Shown: positions 27,243-35,849, numbered from the stretch's first letter. The stretch is DNA of 64,000 nt from Spongiactinospora sp. TRM90649 (GCF_029382225.1 NZ_JARLTC010000041.1:46467-110466), one strand, 5' to 3'. A program made the numbers and translations. Notes: generated by a model from the sequence alone, not told the origin.

Positions 27243-28114
27243 CCGCCGGTCCCTTCCGCGCGGGGCAGCCAGCGGGTGGCCCGCCGCCCGGCCAGTTCGA
27301 TGGCTGCCGAGGTGAGCCACCCCAGCGCGCCGATGGAGACCATCCCGACGACGGTCGCCGGGTAGTCCACGAGCGTGTACGCCTGCCAGGTCCGGTAGCC
27401 CACGCCGAACTCGCCGGAGATCATCTCGGCGGAGATCACGCAGATCCAGGCGACGCCCATGCCGACCGACAGCCCGCCGAAGACCCCGGGCAGCGCGCCC
27501 GGCAGGACCACGTTGACCAGCACGTGCCGCCGCGAGCCGCCGAGGGTCAGCACCACCTCCTCCCACAGCGTGGGCAGGGCCCGCACGGCGTACCGGGTGC
27601 TGACCATGATCGGGAAGAAGGCGGCGGCGAACGTGATGAACACGATCCCCTGCTCGTCGGTCGGGAAGAGCAGGATCGCGATCGGCACCAGGGCGATCGC
27701 CGGGATCGGCCGGACCGCCTCCAGCAGCGGGGACAGCACGTCGGACGCGCCGCGCGAACGGCCGACCAGCACGCCCACGGCCACCCCGGCCACGGCGGCG
27801 AGGCCGAAGCCGGTGAGGATGCGGATCAGGCTCTGCAGCAGGTCGAGGTAGAACACGGAGGTGCCGAGCTGCCCGGCCAGTTCGGCGCCGATCTCGTCCA
27901 GCGTGGGCAGCCGGTCGAAGCGCAGCCAGATCCGGGCGTCGGTGACGGTGAGCGCCTGCCAGGCCAGCCCTGCCCCGGCGACGGCCGCGAGCCGGACCGC
28001 CCACCTGCGCCACCTTCCGCCGCCCGTGCGCGGGGACGGCTCCGGCCGGGACGGCGCGACGGGCGCCGGGTCGGCCTCCCGCACGGTTCCGGTGCCGGTC
28101 ATCGATTCGGTCAT
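27239..28114 (-). CDS. ABC transporter permease, sulfonate/nitrate/taurine type
   Basis: 291 residues with about six membrane segments and the binding-protein-dependent permease loop EEVVLTLGGSRRHVLVNVVLP (EAA motif). The first ~35 residues are a charged Pro-rich tail. The ATG at 28114 overlaps the stop of the binding protein (ATGA); a second ATG at 28102 is possible. It forms the membrane channel with the ATPase encoded immediately downstream. Confidence 0.9.
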   Translation of the reverse strand: MTESMTGTGTVREADPAPVAPSRPEPSPRTGGGRWRRWAVRLAAVAGAGLAWQALTVTDARIWLRFDRLPTLDEIGAELAGQLGTSVFYLDLLQSLIRILTGFGLAAVAGVAVGVLVGRSRGASDVLSPLLEAVRPIPAIALVPIAILLFPTDEQGIVFITFAAAFFPIMVSTRYAVRALPTLWEEVVLTLGGSRRHVLVNVVLPGALPGVFGGLSVGMGVAWICVISAEMISGEFGVGYRTWQAYTLVDYPATVVGMVSIGALGWLTSAAIELAGRRATRWLPRAEGTGG

Positions 28115-29529
28115 CGGTCCGCGACCTCCGCGAGCGCGTCCTGGTAGGACACCGGTTCGGCGCGGGCATGGGCGGCGCGGTAGGTGTCGGCGCCCGCCTG
28201 GGTGGTGAAGGGCAGGTAGCGGGCGTTCTCCTTGGCGCCGGGGTCCTTCAGCCAGACCGACTTGGCGGCGAACCAGCGGGTGCCGGTCGTGGTGTCGGGC
28301 ACGTACGCGGCGCGGACCCGTTCGCCGCCCTCGGCGGCGATCTGGCGCAGCAGGCAGGTGGGGGTGGCGGCCGGGCGCGTGGCGGCCTCGCCGGTGAGCC
28401 ACAGCTCGGAGGCGGTGGCGGGGTCGTCCACGGAGGTCCGGCAGGCGGGGTCGGTCCCGGTGATGCGGGCGGGGTTGACCGTGGTGGCGGCGTCGGCGTC
28501 GTAGGCCGGGCCGTACGCCCTGCGGAGGTAGGTGTCGTTGACGAACCGGTTCAGGTCCACGCCGGAGAACCCGTCGCCGATCCTGGCCAGGTACGGCACG
28601 TCGTGCTCGTGCGCGGCCCGCAGTGGCCGCTTGAGGGTGACGTCGAAGGTGGAGACGCCGCCGGGGCCGTTGTAGAGGTAGACCACCTCGGGCGGCAGCC
28701 CGGTGGTCTTCGCCACCGACTCCGCCGCCTGCAAGGGGTGCTCGTGCAGGTACCGGGTGGCGTCGATCTGCGCCTTGAGGAAGGCGTCGACCACCTCGGC
28801 GTGCTCCTTGGCGTACGCCTGCCGGACGACCACGCCGTGGAAGGTGGGCACGCCCAGCGCCGAGCCGTCGTAGACCAGGCGGCCCTTGTCCTGGAAGACC
28901 AGCAGGCCCGGCCAGGCGACGAACTGGGCGTAGCCCTGCACGCCGCCCGACTCGAGCTGGGATGCGCCCACCGGCGGCTGGTGGTTGACCACCTGCACGT
29001 CGGTGGCCGGGTCGAGGCCCGCCTTCTCCAGCGCCTGGACGAGGGTGCCGTGCCCCGCCGAGCCGAAGCTGGCGGAGATCTTGGCGCCCTTCAGCCCGGC
29101 CAGGTCCCCGACCTTGGAGGAGGGCGCCACGACCACCATGTTGAGGCCGCCGCGCAGGTTGTAGCCGGTGATGGAGACCAGTTCGGTGCGGGAGGACTCG
29201 GCGCCCTGGGTGCGGGAGGCGTTGATCAGCAGCGGGTAGTCGCCCATGGAGCCGATGTCGATCTTCCCGGCGACCATCTTGGCGGTGATCGGCGCGCCGG
29301 TGTCGTGGTCCTGCCACTCGACGGCGTACTTGTCGCCGAGCCGCTTCTCCAGGTAGCCGAGCGAGCGCAGCAGCGTGCCCGCCGTCACGGTGTTGATGGT
29401 CTTGGACTGGTAGCCGATGACGACCCTGGTCTTCCCGCCGCTCTCCCCCGCGACGCCGGACACCGAGCATCCGGCCAGGGCGAGCGCGGCGAGCAGGGCG
29501 GCCGGCGTCGAGTACCGGGCTCTACGCAT
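28111..29529 (-). CDS. Substrate-binding lipoprotein of the sulfonate-type ABC transporter, with a C-terminal extension
   Basis: About 472 residues. The signal peptide ends in a lipobox (ALAGC), so it is a membrane-anchored lipoprotein. The SsuA/TauA-like periplasmic-binding fold spans ~30-350 (VVIGYQSKTINTVTAGTLL, GKIDIGSMGDYPLLI). Family members are usually ~320 residues, and ~100 extra residues follow here. That tail contains YVPDTTTGTRWFAAKSVWL and FTTQAGADTYRAAH, reminiscent of NosL-type domains; this assignment is tentative. The ATG at 29529 has GAGGAAG upstream, while an ATG at 29541 overlaps the ferredoxin stop but lacks a ribosome-binding site. Confidence 0.87.
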   Translation of the reverse strand: MRRARYSTPAALLAALALAGCSVSGVAGESGGKTRVVIGYQSKTINTVTAGTLLRSLGYLEKRLGDKYAVEWQDHDTGAPITAKMVAGKIDIGSMGDYPLLINASRTQGAESSRTELVSITGYNLRGGLNMVVVAPSSKVGDLAGLKGAKISASFGSAGHGTLVQALEKAGLDPATDVQVVNHQPPVGASQLESGGVQGYAQFVAWPGLLVFQDKGRLVYDGSALGVPTFHGVVVRQAYAKEHAEVVDAFLKAQIDATRYLHEHPLQAAESVAKTTGLPPEVVYLYNGPGGVSTFDVTLKRPLRAAHEHDVPYLARIGDGFSGVDLNRFVNDTYLRRAYGPAYDADAATTVNPARITGTDPACRTSVDDPATASELWLTGEAATRPAATPTCLLRQIAAEGGERVRAAYVPDTTTGTRWFAAKSVWLKDPGAKENARYLPFTTQAGADTYRAAHARAEPVSYQDALAEVADR

Positions 29530-29537
29530 GGTCTTCC

Positions 29538-29765
29538 TCATCGCAGCAGGTAGGGGATGTTGATGGTGACGGCGTCCACCGGGCACCTGGCGGCGCAGGG
29601 CCCGCAGTACCAGCACTCGTCCACGTGCATGTACGCCTTGCCGGTGCCGTCGTCGATGGCGAGGGAGTCGAGCGGGCACGCCTCGACGCACAGCGTGCAG
29701 CCGGCGATGCAGAGCGCCTCGTCGATGGTCACCGGGACCTCGACGCGCTGTTCGGCCAGGGCCAT
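29538..29765 (-). CDS. Ferredoxin with two [4Fe-4S] clusters (AprB-like)
   Basis: 75 residues. Cysteines 19, 23, 26, 30 (CIAGCTLCVEACP) and 51, 54, 57, 61 (CWYCGPCAARCP) give two four-cysteine cluster-binding sets. The first has an extra residue between its first two cysteines, as in the iron-sulfur subunit of adenylylsulfate reductase; the C-terminal tail of AprB is absent. It is translated 3 nt after the GntR stop. It is the probable electron partner of the AprA-like flavoprotein encoded at the end of the operon. Confidence 0.9.
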   Translation of the reverse strand: MALAEQRVEVPVTIDEALCIAGCTLCVEACPLDSLAIDDGTGKAYMHVDECWYCGPCAARCPVDAVTINIPYLLR

Positions 29766-29768
29766 GGG

Positions 29769-30512
29769 TCATTCCCCTTCCGTGTCGCGGCGCAGGTGGC
29801 CGCGCATGGTCAGCCGGTCGCCGCGGAACCGGATGAACTCCAGGTCCACCGGGCGGCCGTCGGCCAGGTGGGTGAGCCGTTCGACCATGAGCAGGGCCGA
29901 TCCGCGCGGCACCTCCAGGACGGCGGCGGTGTGCGGGTCGGCGTTGACCGCCTCCAGGGTCAGCTCGGCCATGCCGAGCGGCTGCCCGGCGAAGCGTTCG
30001 AGCAGCACGAAGATGTCGGTGCGCTCCAGGTCGGCGTCGAACAGCGGCTCGCCGACCTCCCTGATCAGGTAGGTGAGGTCGAGCGAGAGCGGCAGGCCGT
30101 TGAGGCTGCGCACGCGTTCCACGTAGACGACCCGCTCGCCCGGCATGAGACCGAGCCGTTCGCGGACGGCGGCGGGCGGTTCGATGTCGCTCATCGTGCG
30201 GACCCGGTTGGTGACCTCGCCGTGCTCGCGCAGCGTCTCGGCCAGCCCGAGCAGCCGGTGCAGCCCGTGCGGGTACTTCTCCGCGGCCACCGTGGTGCCC
30301 ACCCCGGGGCAGCGTTCCACGAGGCCTTCCTCCCGCAGCAGCCCGAGCGCCTCGCGCACGGTGTTGCGCGAGGCGCCGAACTCGCGGGACAGCGCGGTTT
30401 CCAGCGGCAGCGCGCCCTGCTGGAAGCGCCCCTGCAGGATCTCCCTGCGCAGCAGGTCCGCCACCTGGCGCGCGCGATCCGCCCGGGGCCTGCGCGTTTC
30501 GACCATTCCCAT
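29769..30512 (-). CDS. GntR-family regulator with UTRA ligand domain
   Basis: 247 residues: a GntR winged helix (RARQVADLLRREILQGRF and FGASRNTVREALGLL), then a UTRA-type ligand domain with VYVERVRSLNGLPLSLDLTYL and the terminal DGRPVDLEFIRFRGDRL. The ATG at 30512 follows GGGAGGTGGGC; upstream in-frame codons look non-coding. It heads the ferredoxin-transporter-flavoprotein operon and probably controls it in response to an imported ligand. The leader region carries a GTAGGAA motif also found before two other units of the locus. Confidence 0.88.
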   Translation of the reverse strand: MGMVETRRPRADRARQVADLLRREILQGRFQQGALPLETALSREFGASRNTVREALGLLREEGLVERCPGVGTTVAAEKYPHGLHRLLGLAETLREHGEVTNRVRTMSDIEPPAAVRERLGLMPGERVVYVERVRSLNGLPLSLDLTYLIREVGEPLFDADLERTDIFVLLERFAGQPLGMAELTLEAVNADPHTAAVLEVPRGSALLMVERLTHLADGRPVDLEFIRFRGDRLTMRGHLRRDTEGE

Positions 30513-30548
30513 GCCCACCTCCCTGAACCCGATAAGCCTAGCTATCAG

Positions 30549-30562
30549 GTAGGAATACAGGG
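30549..30562. promoter_or_regulatory. GTAGGAA motif upstream of the GntR/UTRA gene
   Basis: GTAGGAATACAGGG lies 37 bp before the start codon in an AT-rich stretch. On the minus strand a weak -35 (TTATCC) and -10 (TAGCTA) flank it with 16-nt spacing, which would place it in the promoter spacer. It is one of three related sites in the locus. Confidence 0.4.
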
Positions 30563-30648
30563 ATAACGATGGGATTGCGCCACTCACGCCTTCCGGAAAC
30601 CTCGCGTGAGCTGGGCGGACGGGCCCGCGCAGGCAAGATCTGCCAGGC

Positions 30649-30981
30649 TCAGGAGGGGCCGAAGGGGACCAGCGACGGGGTCACGGCCTCCCGGCCGTAC
30701 GGCGGAGCCCACAGCGCGCCCCGCTCCAGCAGCGGCAGGACCCCCTCGCCGAACCAGTACGCCTCCTCCAACGTGGTCAGCCAGGCGTCCTCGCACCACA
30801 CGCCGGTCGGCGTGAGCGCGCCCTCGAATCCGAGGTCCTCGGCGCCGCGCGCGATCTGCCCGAGGTAGCTTCGCGACGGCGGCCGGTCGCGGGCCGCCGT
30901 GCCGGGCGGCGCCGCGCCGTGACCGCCGCCGACGATGTCGCGGCTGTCCCCGTTGGTGGGCAGGAACCAGTGGAACCTCAT
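30649..30981 (-). pseudogene. SsuD-like alkanesulfonate monooxygenase with a large in-frame internal deletion
   Basis: 110 residues against about 370-380 in the family. Residues 1-67 match the SsuD N-terminus (MRFHWFLPTNGDSRDIVGGG, LTPTGVWCEDAWLTT). The next residue begins the SsuD C-terminus (LEEAYWFGEGVLPLL). Around 260 residues carrying most of the TIM barrel are therefore missing, with the frame kept. The start codon and ribosome-binding site (GGGAAGG, 7 nt) are intact. It cannot be a functional monooxygenase. The junction is near 30770. An assembly artefact cannot be excluded from sequence alone. Confidence 0.75.
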
Positions 30982-30997
30982 CCGAGAACCTTCCCTT

Positions 30998-32119
30998 TCA
31001 GGTCTGCAACGCCTCGGCCAGCAGCCGATACGAACGCACCCGGTCGGCGTGCTCGTGCGTGATGGTGGTGATCAGCAGCTCGTCGGCCCCGGTGACCCGG
31101 CGCAGCACCCGCAGCCGCTCGGCCACGGTCGCCGGGCCGCCGACGAACTGGGTGTCCACCCGGTCGGCCACCAGCGCCCGGTCCTCGGGCGTCCAGTCGT
31201 GCTCGCGGGCCCGCGCGGGCGCCTGGTAGGGCTGCGCGCCCCGCCCGGTCCTGATGTCGTGCACCCACAGCGCGTACGGCTCGGCCAGCTCCCTGGCCGT
31301 GGCGTCGTCGCGGGCCACCACCACGTCCGCCGACACCATCACGTACGGCTCCGCCAGCGACGGCGACGGCTTGAACGCCTCGCGGTACGCGGCGACCGCC
31401 TCCAGCACGGTCGCCGGGCTGACGTGGTAGTTCGCCGCGAACGGCAGCCCCCGCTCCCCCGCCACGCGGGCGCTCTGCCCGGCGCTGCTGCCCAGGATCC
31501 ACAGCTCCACGTCGGAGCCCTCCCCCGGGATGGCGTGCGCCGCGAAGCGCCCGTCCGGCGAGCGGAAGGTCCCGCGCAGGAAGGCGGTCACCTCGTCCAC
31601 CTGCTCGGCGAAGTCCGGGGTCACCGCGCCCGGCTGCTGGAGCAGCGACGCCTGGAAGGTGAACCTCGGCGACCCGGCCGGCGCCGCGAAGCCGTGCGCC
31701 CTGGGGATGAGTAGGCCGTCCACCGTGCGCGGGCCGGCGGGCGGCTCGGGAGGCGGGCCCGACCTGGCCGGCTCCGCCCGGCGCTGCCCGGAGCGGCCCA
31801 GGCCGAGATCGATCCGCCCCGGGTGCAGGGCCTCGATCATGCCGAACTGCTCGACCACCGACAGCGGCGTCTGGTGGCCCAGTTGCACCGCGCCGGAGCC
31901 GACCCGGATCCGGCTGGTGGCCGCCGCCACCGAGGCGATGAGCACGGCGGGGGCCGAACTCGCCACGCCGGGGGCGAGGTGGTGCTCGGCCAGCCAGTAG
32001 CGGCGGTAGCCGTACCGCTCGGTCCTGCGGGCGAGGTCGAGGGTGTTGCGCAGCGCGTCGCCCACGCCGCCGCCGGCCGGCACCGGGGCGAGGTCGAGCA
32101 CCGACAGCGGGATCGTCAT
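30998..32119 (-). CDS. Luciferase-like (LLM) flavin-dependent monooxygenase, MsnO8-like
   Basis: 373 residues with the bacterial luciferase fold: IPLSVLDLAPVPAG, TERYGYRRYWLAEHH, RIRVGSGAVQLGHQTPL and RIDLGLGRS are typical of the MsnO8/LuxA-like group. The C-terminus has FVGGPATVAERLRVL and LLITTITHEHADR. Such enzymes use reduced FMN from a separate reductase. The ATG at 32119 overlaps the stop of the preceding remnant (ATGA). Its place among GST-like and other LLM genes suggests cleavage or oxidation of an organosulfur compound; the substrate is unknown. Confidence 0.88.
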   Translation of the reverse strand: MTIPLSVLDLAPVPAGGGVGDALRNTLDLARRTERYGYRRYWLAEHHLAPGVASSAPAVLIASVAAATSRIRVGSGAVQLGHQTPLSVVEQFGMIEALHPGRIDLGLGRSGQRRAEPARSGPPPEPPAGPRTVDGLLIPRAHGFAAPAGSPRFTFQASLLQQPGAVTPDFAEQVDEVTAFLRGTFRSPDGRFAAHAIPGEGSDVELWILGSSAGQSARVAGERGLPFAANYHVSPATVLEAVAAYREAFKPSPSLAEPYVMVSADVVVARDDATARELAEPYALWVHDIRTGRGAQPYQAPARAREHDWTPEDRALVADRVDTQFVGGPATVAERLRVLRRVTGADELLITTITHEHADRVRSYRLLAEALQT

Positions 32120-32298
32120 ACGGGTACCTCCACCGGCTGCGGGAACGGCCTGCTCGGGATCTCCGCGCGCAGCACCGGGGCGATCTCGCTCTGGAACAGC
32201 TCCGGCGCGGCGCGGTGCCGGCCGGACGGCTTCGGCGTCGGCGTCGGCGAGCGCCACGAGCGCCACGAGCGCCGCAGGGTGATGGTCAGGAACTTCAC
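32116..32298 (-). pseudogene. Second LLM monooxygenase remnant, internally deleted
   Basis: 60 residues. It begins like an LLM monooxygenase (MKFLTITL) and ends like one (APELFQSEIAPVLRAEIP). The joint is a low-complexity RRSWRSWRS segment encoded by short tandem repeats. The GTG start overlaps the previous stop, and the stop overlaps the next ATG, so translational coupling through the operon is preserved although the enzyme is gone. The residual peptide may serve only to pass ribosomes on. Confidence 0.55.
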
Positions 32299-33464
32299 CG
32301 GGCGGCCGTCCGCACGGCGCTCACCGGCTGGGTGACGGCGGGCCCCGGGACGGCGGGCCCGGTGGCGTAGCGGCTCGCGGGGCGCGGCAGGCCGAGCAGG
32401 CCGCGCAGGGTGTCCGCCTCGTACCCGGCGCGGAACGCGCCGCGCCTGCGCAGCGCCGAGGTGACGCCCCTGGCGACCCGCTTGAGGTCGATCGGGATCC
32501 GGCCCGGCCGCAGCCGGAACCCGTCGATACCCGCCTCACGCCAGTCGAGCAGCAGGTCGGCCAGGTCCTCGGCGGTCCCGGCGAACACGGCGGCGTCGGA
32601 GACGAAGCCGACTCCGTCGAGATCGTCCAGCCGCGCCTTGCGTTCCGCCGCGTCCGCGCCGAGGAACACCACTATGTCGGCGAAGACCTTCAGCGGCTCG
32701 CCCGTCCGGGGCAGGCCGCGCACCTCCGCCACGATCCGCCGCGCGTCCTCCCGGTCGTATGGGGTGACGAACACGACGTCCGCCGAGCGGGCCGCCAGTT
32801 CGTACGGCAGGCGCGAGTGCGCCAGCACCGCCACCGGCGGCTGCCCCTGCGGCGGCCTGGGCGTGATCGACGGCCCCCGCACCGAGAACCAGCGCCCCTC
32901 GAAGTCGATGTGGTGCAGCCGGTCCCGGTCGATGAACCGGCCGGTGACGGCGTCGCGGATCTCCGCGCCGTCCTCCCAGCTGTCCCACAGGCGCCGGGCG
33001 ACCTCCACCGCGTCGCCCGCCTCCTCCAGCAGCTCGGCCAGGCCGGGCAGGCGGTCCCTGCGACCGAAGTGGGCGCTCTCCCCCGCCCGCGACGAGACCT
33101 GGGGCCGCCATCCGGCGCGCCCGCCGCTGACGTGGTCCAGGGTGGCCACGCCGATCGCCACGTGGAAGGGCTCGGTGTGGGTGGTGGTCGCGGTCGGCAT
33201 CAGGCCGATCCGCGAGGTGGCCGGGGCGACGCGCGCGGCGATGAGGACCGCGTCCAGCCTGCCGCCGGGGGCGCCCTGCGACCACACGTCCAGCGCGTCC
33301 TCGAAGGTGACGAAGTCCAGCAGGCCGCGTTCGGCCTCGGTGACCAGGTCGGTCCAGTAGCGCGCGCCGAACACGTCCAGTGGGCGCGCGGTCTCCTCGC
33401 GCCAGGATGCCGGGTGCCAGCCGGTCCCGTCGAGGGCGACGGCGAGGTGCAGATGTCCGCTCAT
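32295..33464 (-). CDS. LLM flavin-dependent monooxygenase (NtaA/SnaA/DszA-like)
   Basis: 389 residues. LHLAVALDGTGWHPASWR, ARYWTDLVTEAERGLLDFVTFED, LDHVSGGRAGWRPQVS and the ITPRPPQGQPPVAVLAHS loop place it with the nitrilotriacetate/dibenzothiophene-sulfone monooxygenase branch. These are FMNH2-dependent and work with a separate flavin reductase. The ATG at 33464 overlaps the upstream stop (ATGA). Co-translation with a second LLM gene suggests two sequential or paired oxidations. Confidence 0.88.
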   Translation of the reverse strand: MSGHLHLAVALDGTGWHPASWREETARPLDVFGARYWTDLVTEAERGLLDFVTFEDALDVWSQGAPGGRLDAVLIAARVAPATSRIGLMPTATTTHTEPFHVAIGVATLDHVSGGRAGWRPQVSSRAGESAHFGRRDRLPGLAELLEEAGDAVEVARRLWDSWEDGAEIRDAVTGRFIDRDRLHHIDFEGRWFSVRGPSITPRPPQGQPPVAVLAHSRLPYELAARSADVVFVTPYDREDARRIVAEVRGLPRTGEPLKVFADIVVFLGADAAERKARLDDLDGVGFVSDAAVFAGTAEDLADLLLDWREAGIDGFRLRPGRIPIDLKRVARGVTSALRRRGAFRAGYEADTLRGLLGLPRPASRYATGPAVPGPAVTQPVSAVRTAAR

Positions 33465-34810
33465 GACCCTTCTTCCGGTGGTTTCAGGCCCAGGTGGTCG
33501 CGCAGGGTGGGCCCGCCGTACTCGGCGCGGAACACGCCGCGTTCCTGGAGCAGCGGCACGACCCTGTCCACGAAGTCGTCGAGGCCGCCTGGGGTGAGGT
33601 GGGGCACGAGGATGAACCCGTCGGCCGCCCCGCCCCGGACGAACTCCTCCATCCGCCGGGCGACGGTGGCGGGCGAGCCGATGAACGATTGACGGCCGGT
33701 CATCTCGATGACCAGGTCGCGGATGCTCAGGCCCTTCTCCTGGGCCACCGCGCGCCACTTGGCGGCGACCGCGGCCCGGTCCTTGACCGCCACCCGGCCC
33801 TGGGAGACCCCATCGCCGGTCTCCGGCTCGATGTCGGGCAGCGGGCCCTCCGGGTCGTAGGCGGTCATGTCCCGGCCCCAGATCTGCTCCAGGAAGGCGA
33901 TCGCGGTCTGCGGGCCGACCTGGAGCCGCCGGATCTCCGCGGCGTTCTCGGCGGCCTCGGCGTCGGTGTCGCCCAGCGCGAAGGACACCCCCGGCATGAT
34001 CTTGAGCTGGTCCGGTTCGCGGCCGTGGCGGGCCAGCCTGCGCTTGACGTCGGTGTAGAAGGCCCGGCCCTCCTCGAAGGTGCCGTACCGGCTGAAGATG
34101 ACGTCGGCGGTGCTCGCGGCGAACTCGCGTCCCTCGTCTGACTCCCCGGCCTGGATGATCACCGGGTGGCCCTGCGGGGGGCGCGGGACGTTGAACCGGC
34201 CCTCGACGCCGAAGTGGCGGCCCCGGTGGTGGAACGACTTGACCCCTCCCGGACGCAGGTAGACGCCGGTCTCCTGGTCGGCGGCGACCGCACCGGGCCG
34301 CCAGGAGTCCCACAGCCTGCGGGAGAGCCGGACGAACTCCTCCGCCCTGGTGTAGCGGTCGGCGCGGTCCAGGTAGCCGCCGCGCCGGAAGTTCTCCCCG
34401 GTGAAGGCGTCGGAGGTGGTGACCACGTTCCAGCCGGCCCGGCCGCCGCTGAGGTGGTCCAGCGAGGCCAGCCGCCTGGCCAGCTCGTAGGGCTCGTTGA
34501 AGGTGGCGTTGACCGTGGCGGCCAGCCCCAGGCGCTCGGTGACGGCGGCCAGCGCGGCGAGCACGGTCAGGCTCTCCGGACGGCCGACCACGTCGAGGTC
34601 GTGGACCTGGCCCTTCAGCTCGCGCAGCCGCAGGCCCTCGGCGAGGAAGAAGAAGTCGAACCGGCCGCGCTCGGCCGTACGGGCCAGGTGGATGAAGGAG
34701 GAGAAGTCGATCTGGCTGCCCGACCGGGGGTCGGTCCAGACGGTGGCGTTGTTCACGCCGGGAAAGTGGGCCGCCAGGTGGATCCGGATGGCCCCGTCCG
34801 TAGTGCTCAC
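33461..34810 (-). CDS. LLM flavin-dependent monooxygenase (NtaA/SnaA/DszA family)
   Basis: 449 residues, full length for the NtaA/SnaA/DszA family. IRIHLAAHFPGVNNATVWTD, FDFFFLAEGLRLRE, LDHLSGGRAGWNVVTTSD and FNVPRPPQGHPVIIQAGESD are family hallmarks. The GTG at 34810 overlaps the stop of the GST-like gene (GTGA); the frame continuing upstream is a shadow of that gene. It probably oxidises a sulfur- or nitrogen-containing substrate with FMNH2 from the flavin reductase encoded at 23.2 kb. Confidence 0.9.
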   Translation of the reverse strand: MSTTDGAIRIHLAAHFPGVNNATVWTDPRSGSQIDFSSFIHLARTAERGRFDFFFLAEGLRLRELKGQVHDLDVVGRPESLTVLAALAAVTERLGLAATVNATFNEPYELARRLASLDHLSGGRAGWNVVTTSDAFTGENFRRGGYLDRADRYTRAEEFVRLSRRLWDSWRPGAVAADQETGVYLRPGGVKSFHHRGRHFGVEGRFNVPRPPQGHPVIIQAGESDEGREFAASTADVIFSRYGTFEEGRAFYTDVKRRLARHGREPDQLKIMPGVSFALGDTDAEAAENAAEIRRLQVGPQTAIAFLEQIWGRDMTAYDPEGPLPDIEPETGDGVSQGRVAVKDRAAVAAKWRAVAQEKGLSIRDLVIEMTGRQSFIGSPATVARRMEEFVRGGAADGFILVPHLTPGGLDDFVDRVVPLLQERGVFRAEYGGPTLRDHLGLKPPEEGS

Positions 34811-35790
34811 CCCGACCCCAGCCGCTCGCGCCCGTGCGGTTTGTCCCAGTCGGCCGCGAACGGCTCGACGGTGATCCGGCGCGGCCCTCCGGCGGGCGGC
34901 GAGCCCGGGCGGTAGACGCCGAAGTCGGCGGTCTGCCGGAAAGCGGGCCACTGGTAGAGGTCGCGGGCGTAGCCCCACAGGTTCGGGAAGTCGGTCAGGG
35001 ACCGCTCGCTGATCTTCCCGGCCGGGTTTTGGGCCAGGTCGAAGCGGACCAGGGTCGGCCACAGGCGGACGTCGGCCTCGGTCACGCCGTCGCCCACCAG
35101 GAACCGGTGGTCGGCCAGCCGTTCGTCCAGCCGCTCCAGCGCGCTGATCACCCGGTGCCGCCGGTCCTCGTACTCCTCCTGGTCGCGTGCGGCGGCCACC
35201 TGGTGGACCCCCGCGTTGACGTCCCGGTAGATCTCCTCGTTCAGCCCGTCGATCTCCGGGCGCAGCTCGCGGGGGTAGAGGGCGACGGTCGGGTCGCCCC
35301 AGCGCTCGAACGCGGTGCCCAGGTCGATGGTGATGCGGGGAAAGTCGTTGCTGACGATCCGGCCGCTCACGCGGTCCCACAGCACGGGCACGGACAGGTG
35401 GCCGGGATAGCCGGGTTCCGTCGCGTCGTACGCCTCCTGGAGGAAGGCGAAGCCGTTGACCGGGTCCGGCCCCCGGCGCTCCCGGAAGGCCCAGCCCCGG
35501 TTGTCGCGGTCGTCGTCCACGTAGGACAGGGACACCACGCCGGCCAGGCCCTTGAGCAGCCGGACGATCGCGACCCGCTGGGCGAGCGGGCACGTCCAGG
35601 CCGCGTAGACGTGGTAGCGGCCGGGCTCTGCCGGGTATCCGCTGGATCCGTCGGCGGTGATCCGTCCCTGGAATGGATATCTCGGTCGGTTCCAGCCCGT
35701 CCCGGCGTCGAGACGGCCCGGCCCGTACGGTCCGTATCTGTCGATGTCCGCCGGGCTCGCGTAGACCGGCGCGCCGGTGGAAGCAGTCAT
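34807..35790 (-). CDS. Glutathione S-transferase-like protein (GS-hydroquinone reductase / Xi class)
   Basis: 327 residues. The thioredoxin-fold active site is AAWTCPLAQR, with Cys67 expected to attack the thioether. The rest matches Xi-class glutathionyl-hydroquinone reductases: WNRPRYPFQGRITADG, VPVLWDRVSGRIVSNDF, and the C-terminal helical domain FLVGDGVTEADVRLWPTLVRFD. Actinobacteria mostly use mycothiol, so the thiol partner may not be glutathione. It is the first gene of the monooxygenase operon and has its own promoter. A role in releasing thiol conjugates in organosulfur breakdown is inferred. Confidence 0.88.
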   Translation of the reverse strand: MTASTGAPVYASPADIDRYGPYGPGRLDAGTGWNRPRYPFQGRITADGSSGYPAEPGRYHVYAAWTCPLAQRVAIVRLLKGLAGVVSLSYVDDDRDNRGWAFRERRGPDPVNGFAFLQEAYDATEPGYPGHLSVPVLWDRVSGRIVSNDFPRITIDLGTAFERWGDPTVALYPRELRPEIDGLNEEIYRDVNAGVHQVAAARDQEEYEDRRHRVISALERLDERLADHRFLVGDGVTEADVRLWPTLVRFDLAQNPAGKISERSLTDFPNLWGYARDLYQWPAFRQTADFGVYRPGSPPAGGPRRITVEPFAADWDKPHGRERLGSG

Positions 35791-35822
35791 GCTGACCCCT
35801 CTCCCAAATGTCTAGTTTAAAA

Positions 35823-35849
35823 GTAGGAAAATAGGGGTTTCGCTGTCAA
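35823..35849 (-). promoter_or_regulatory. Promoter region of the GST/monooxygenase operon with GTAGGAA motif
   Basis: On the minus strand a perfect -35 (TTGACA, 35849-35844) is followed after 18 nt by TACTTT. GTAGGAAAATAGGGG on the plus strand (from 35823) overlaps the spacer and the -10, a repressor-like position. The region is strikingly AT-rich for this genome. Confidence 0.5.
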
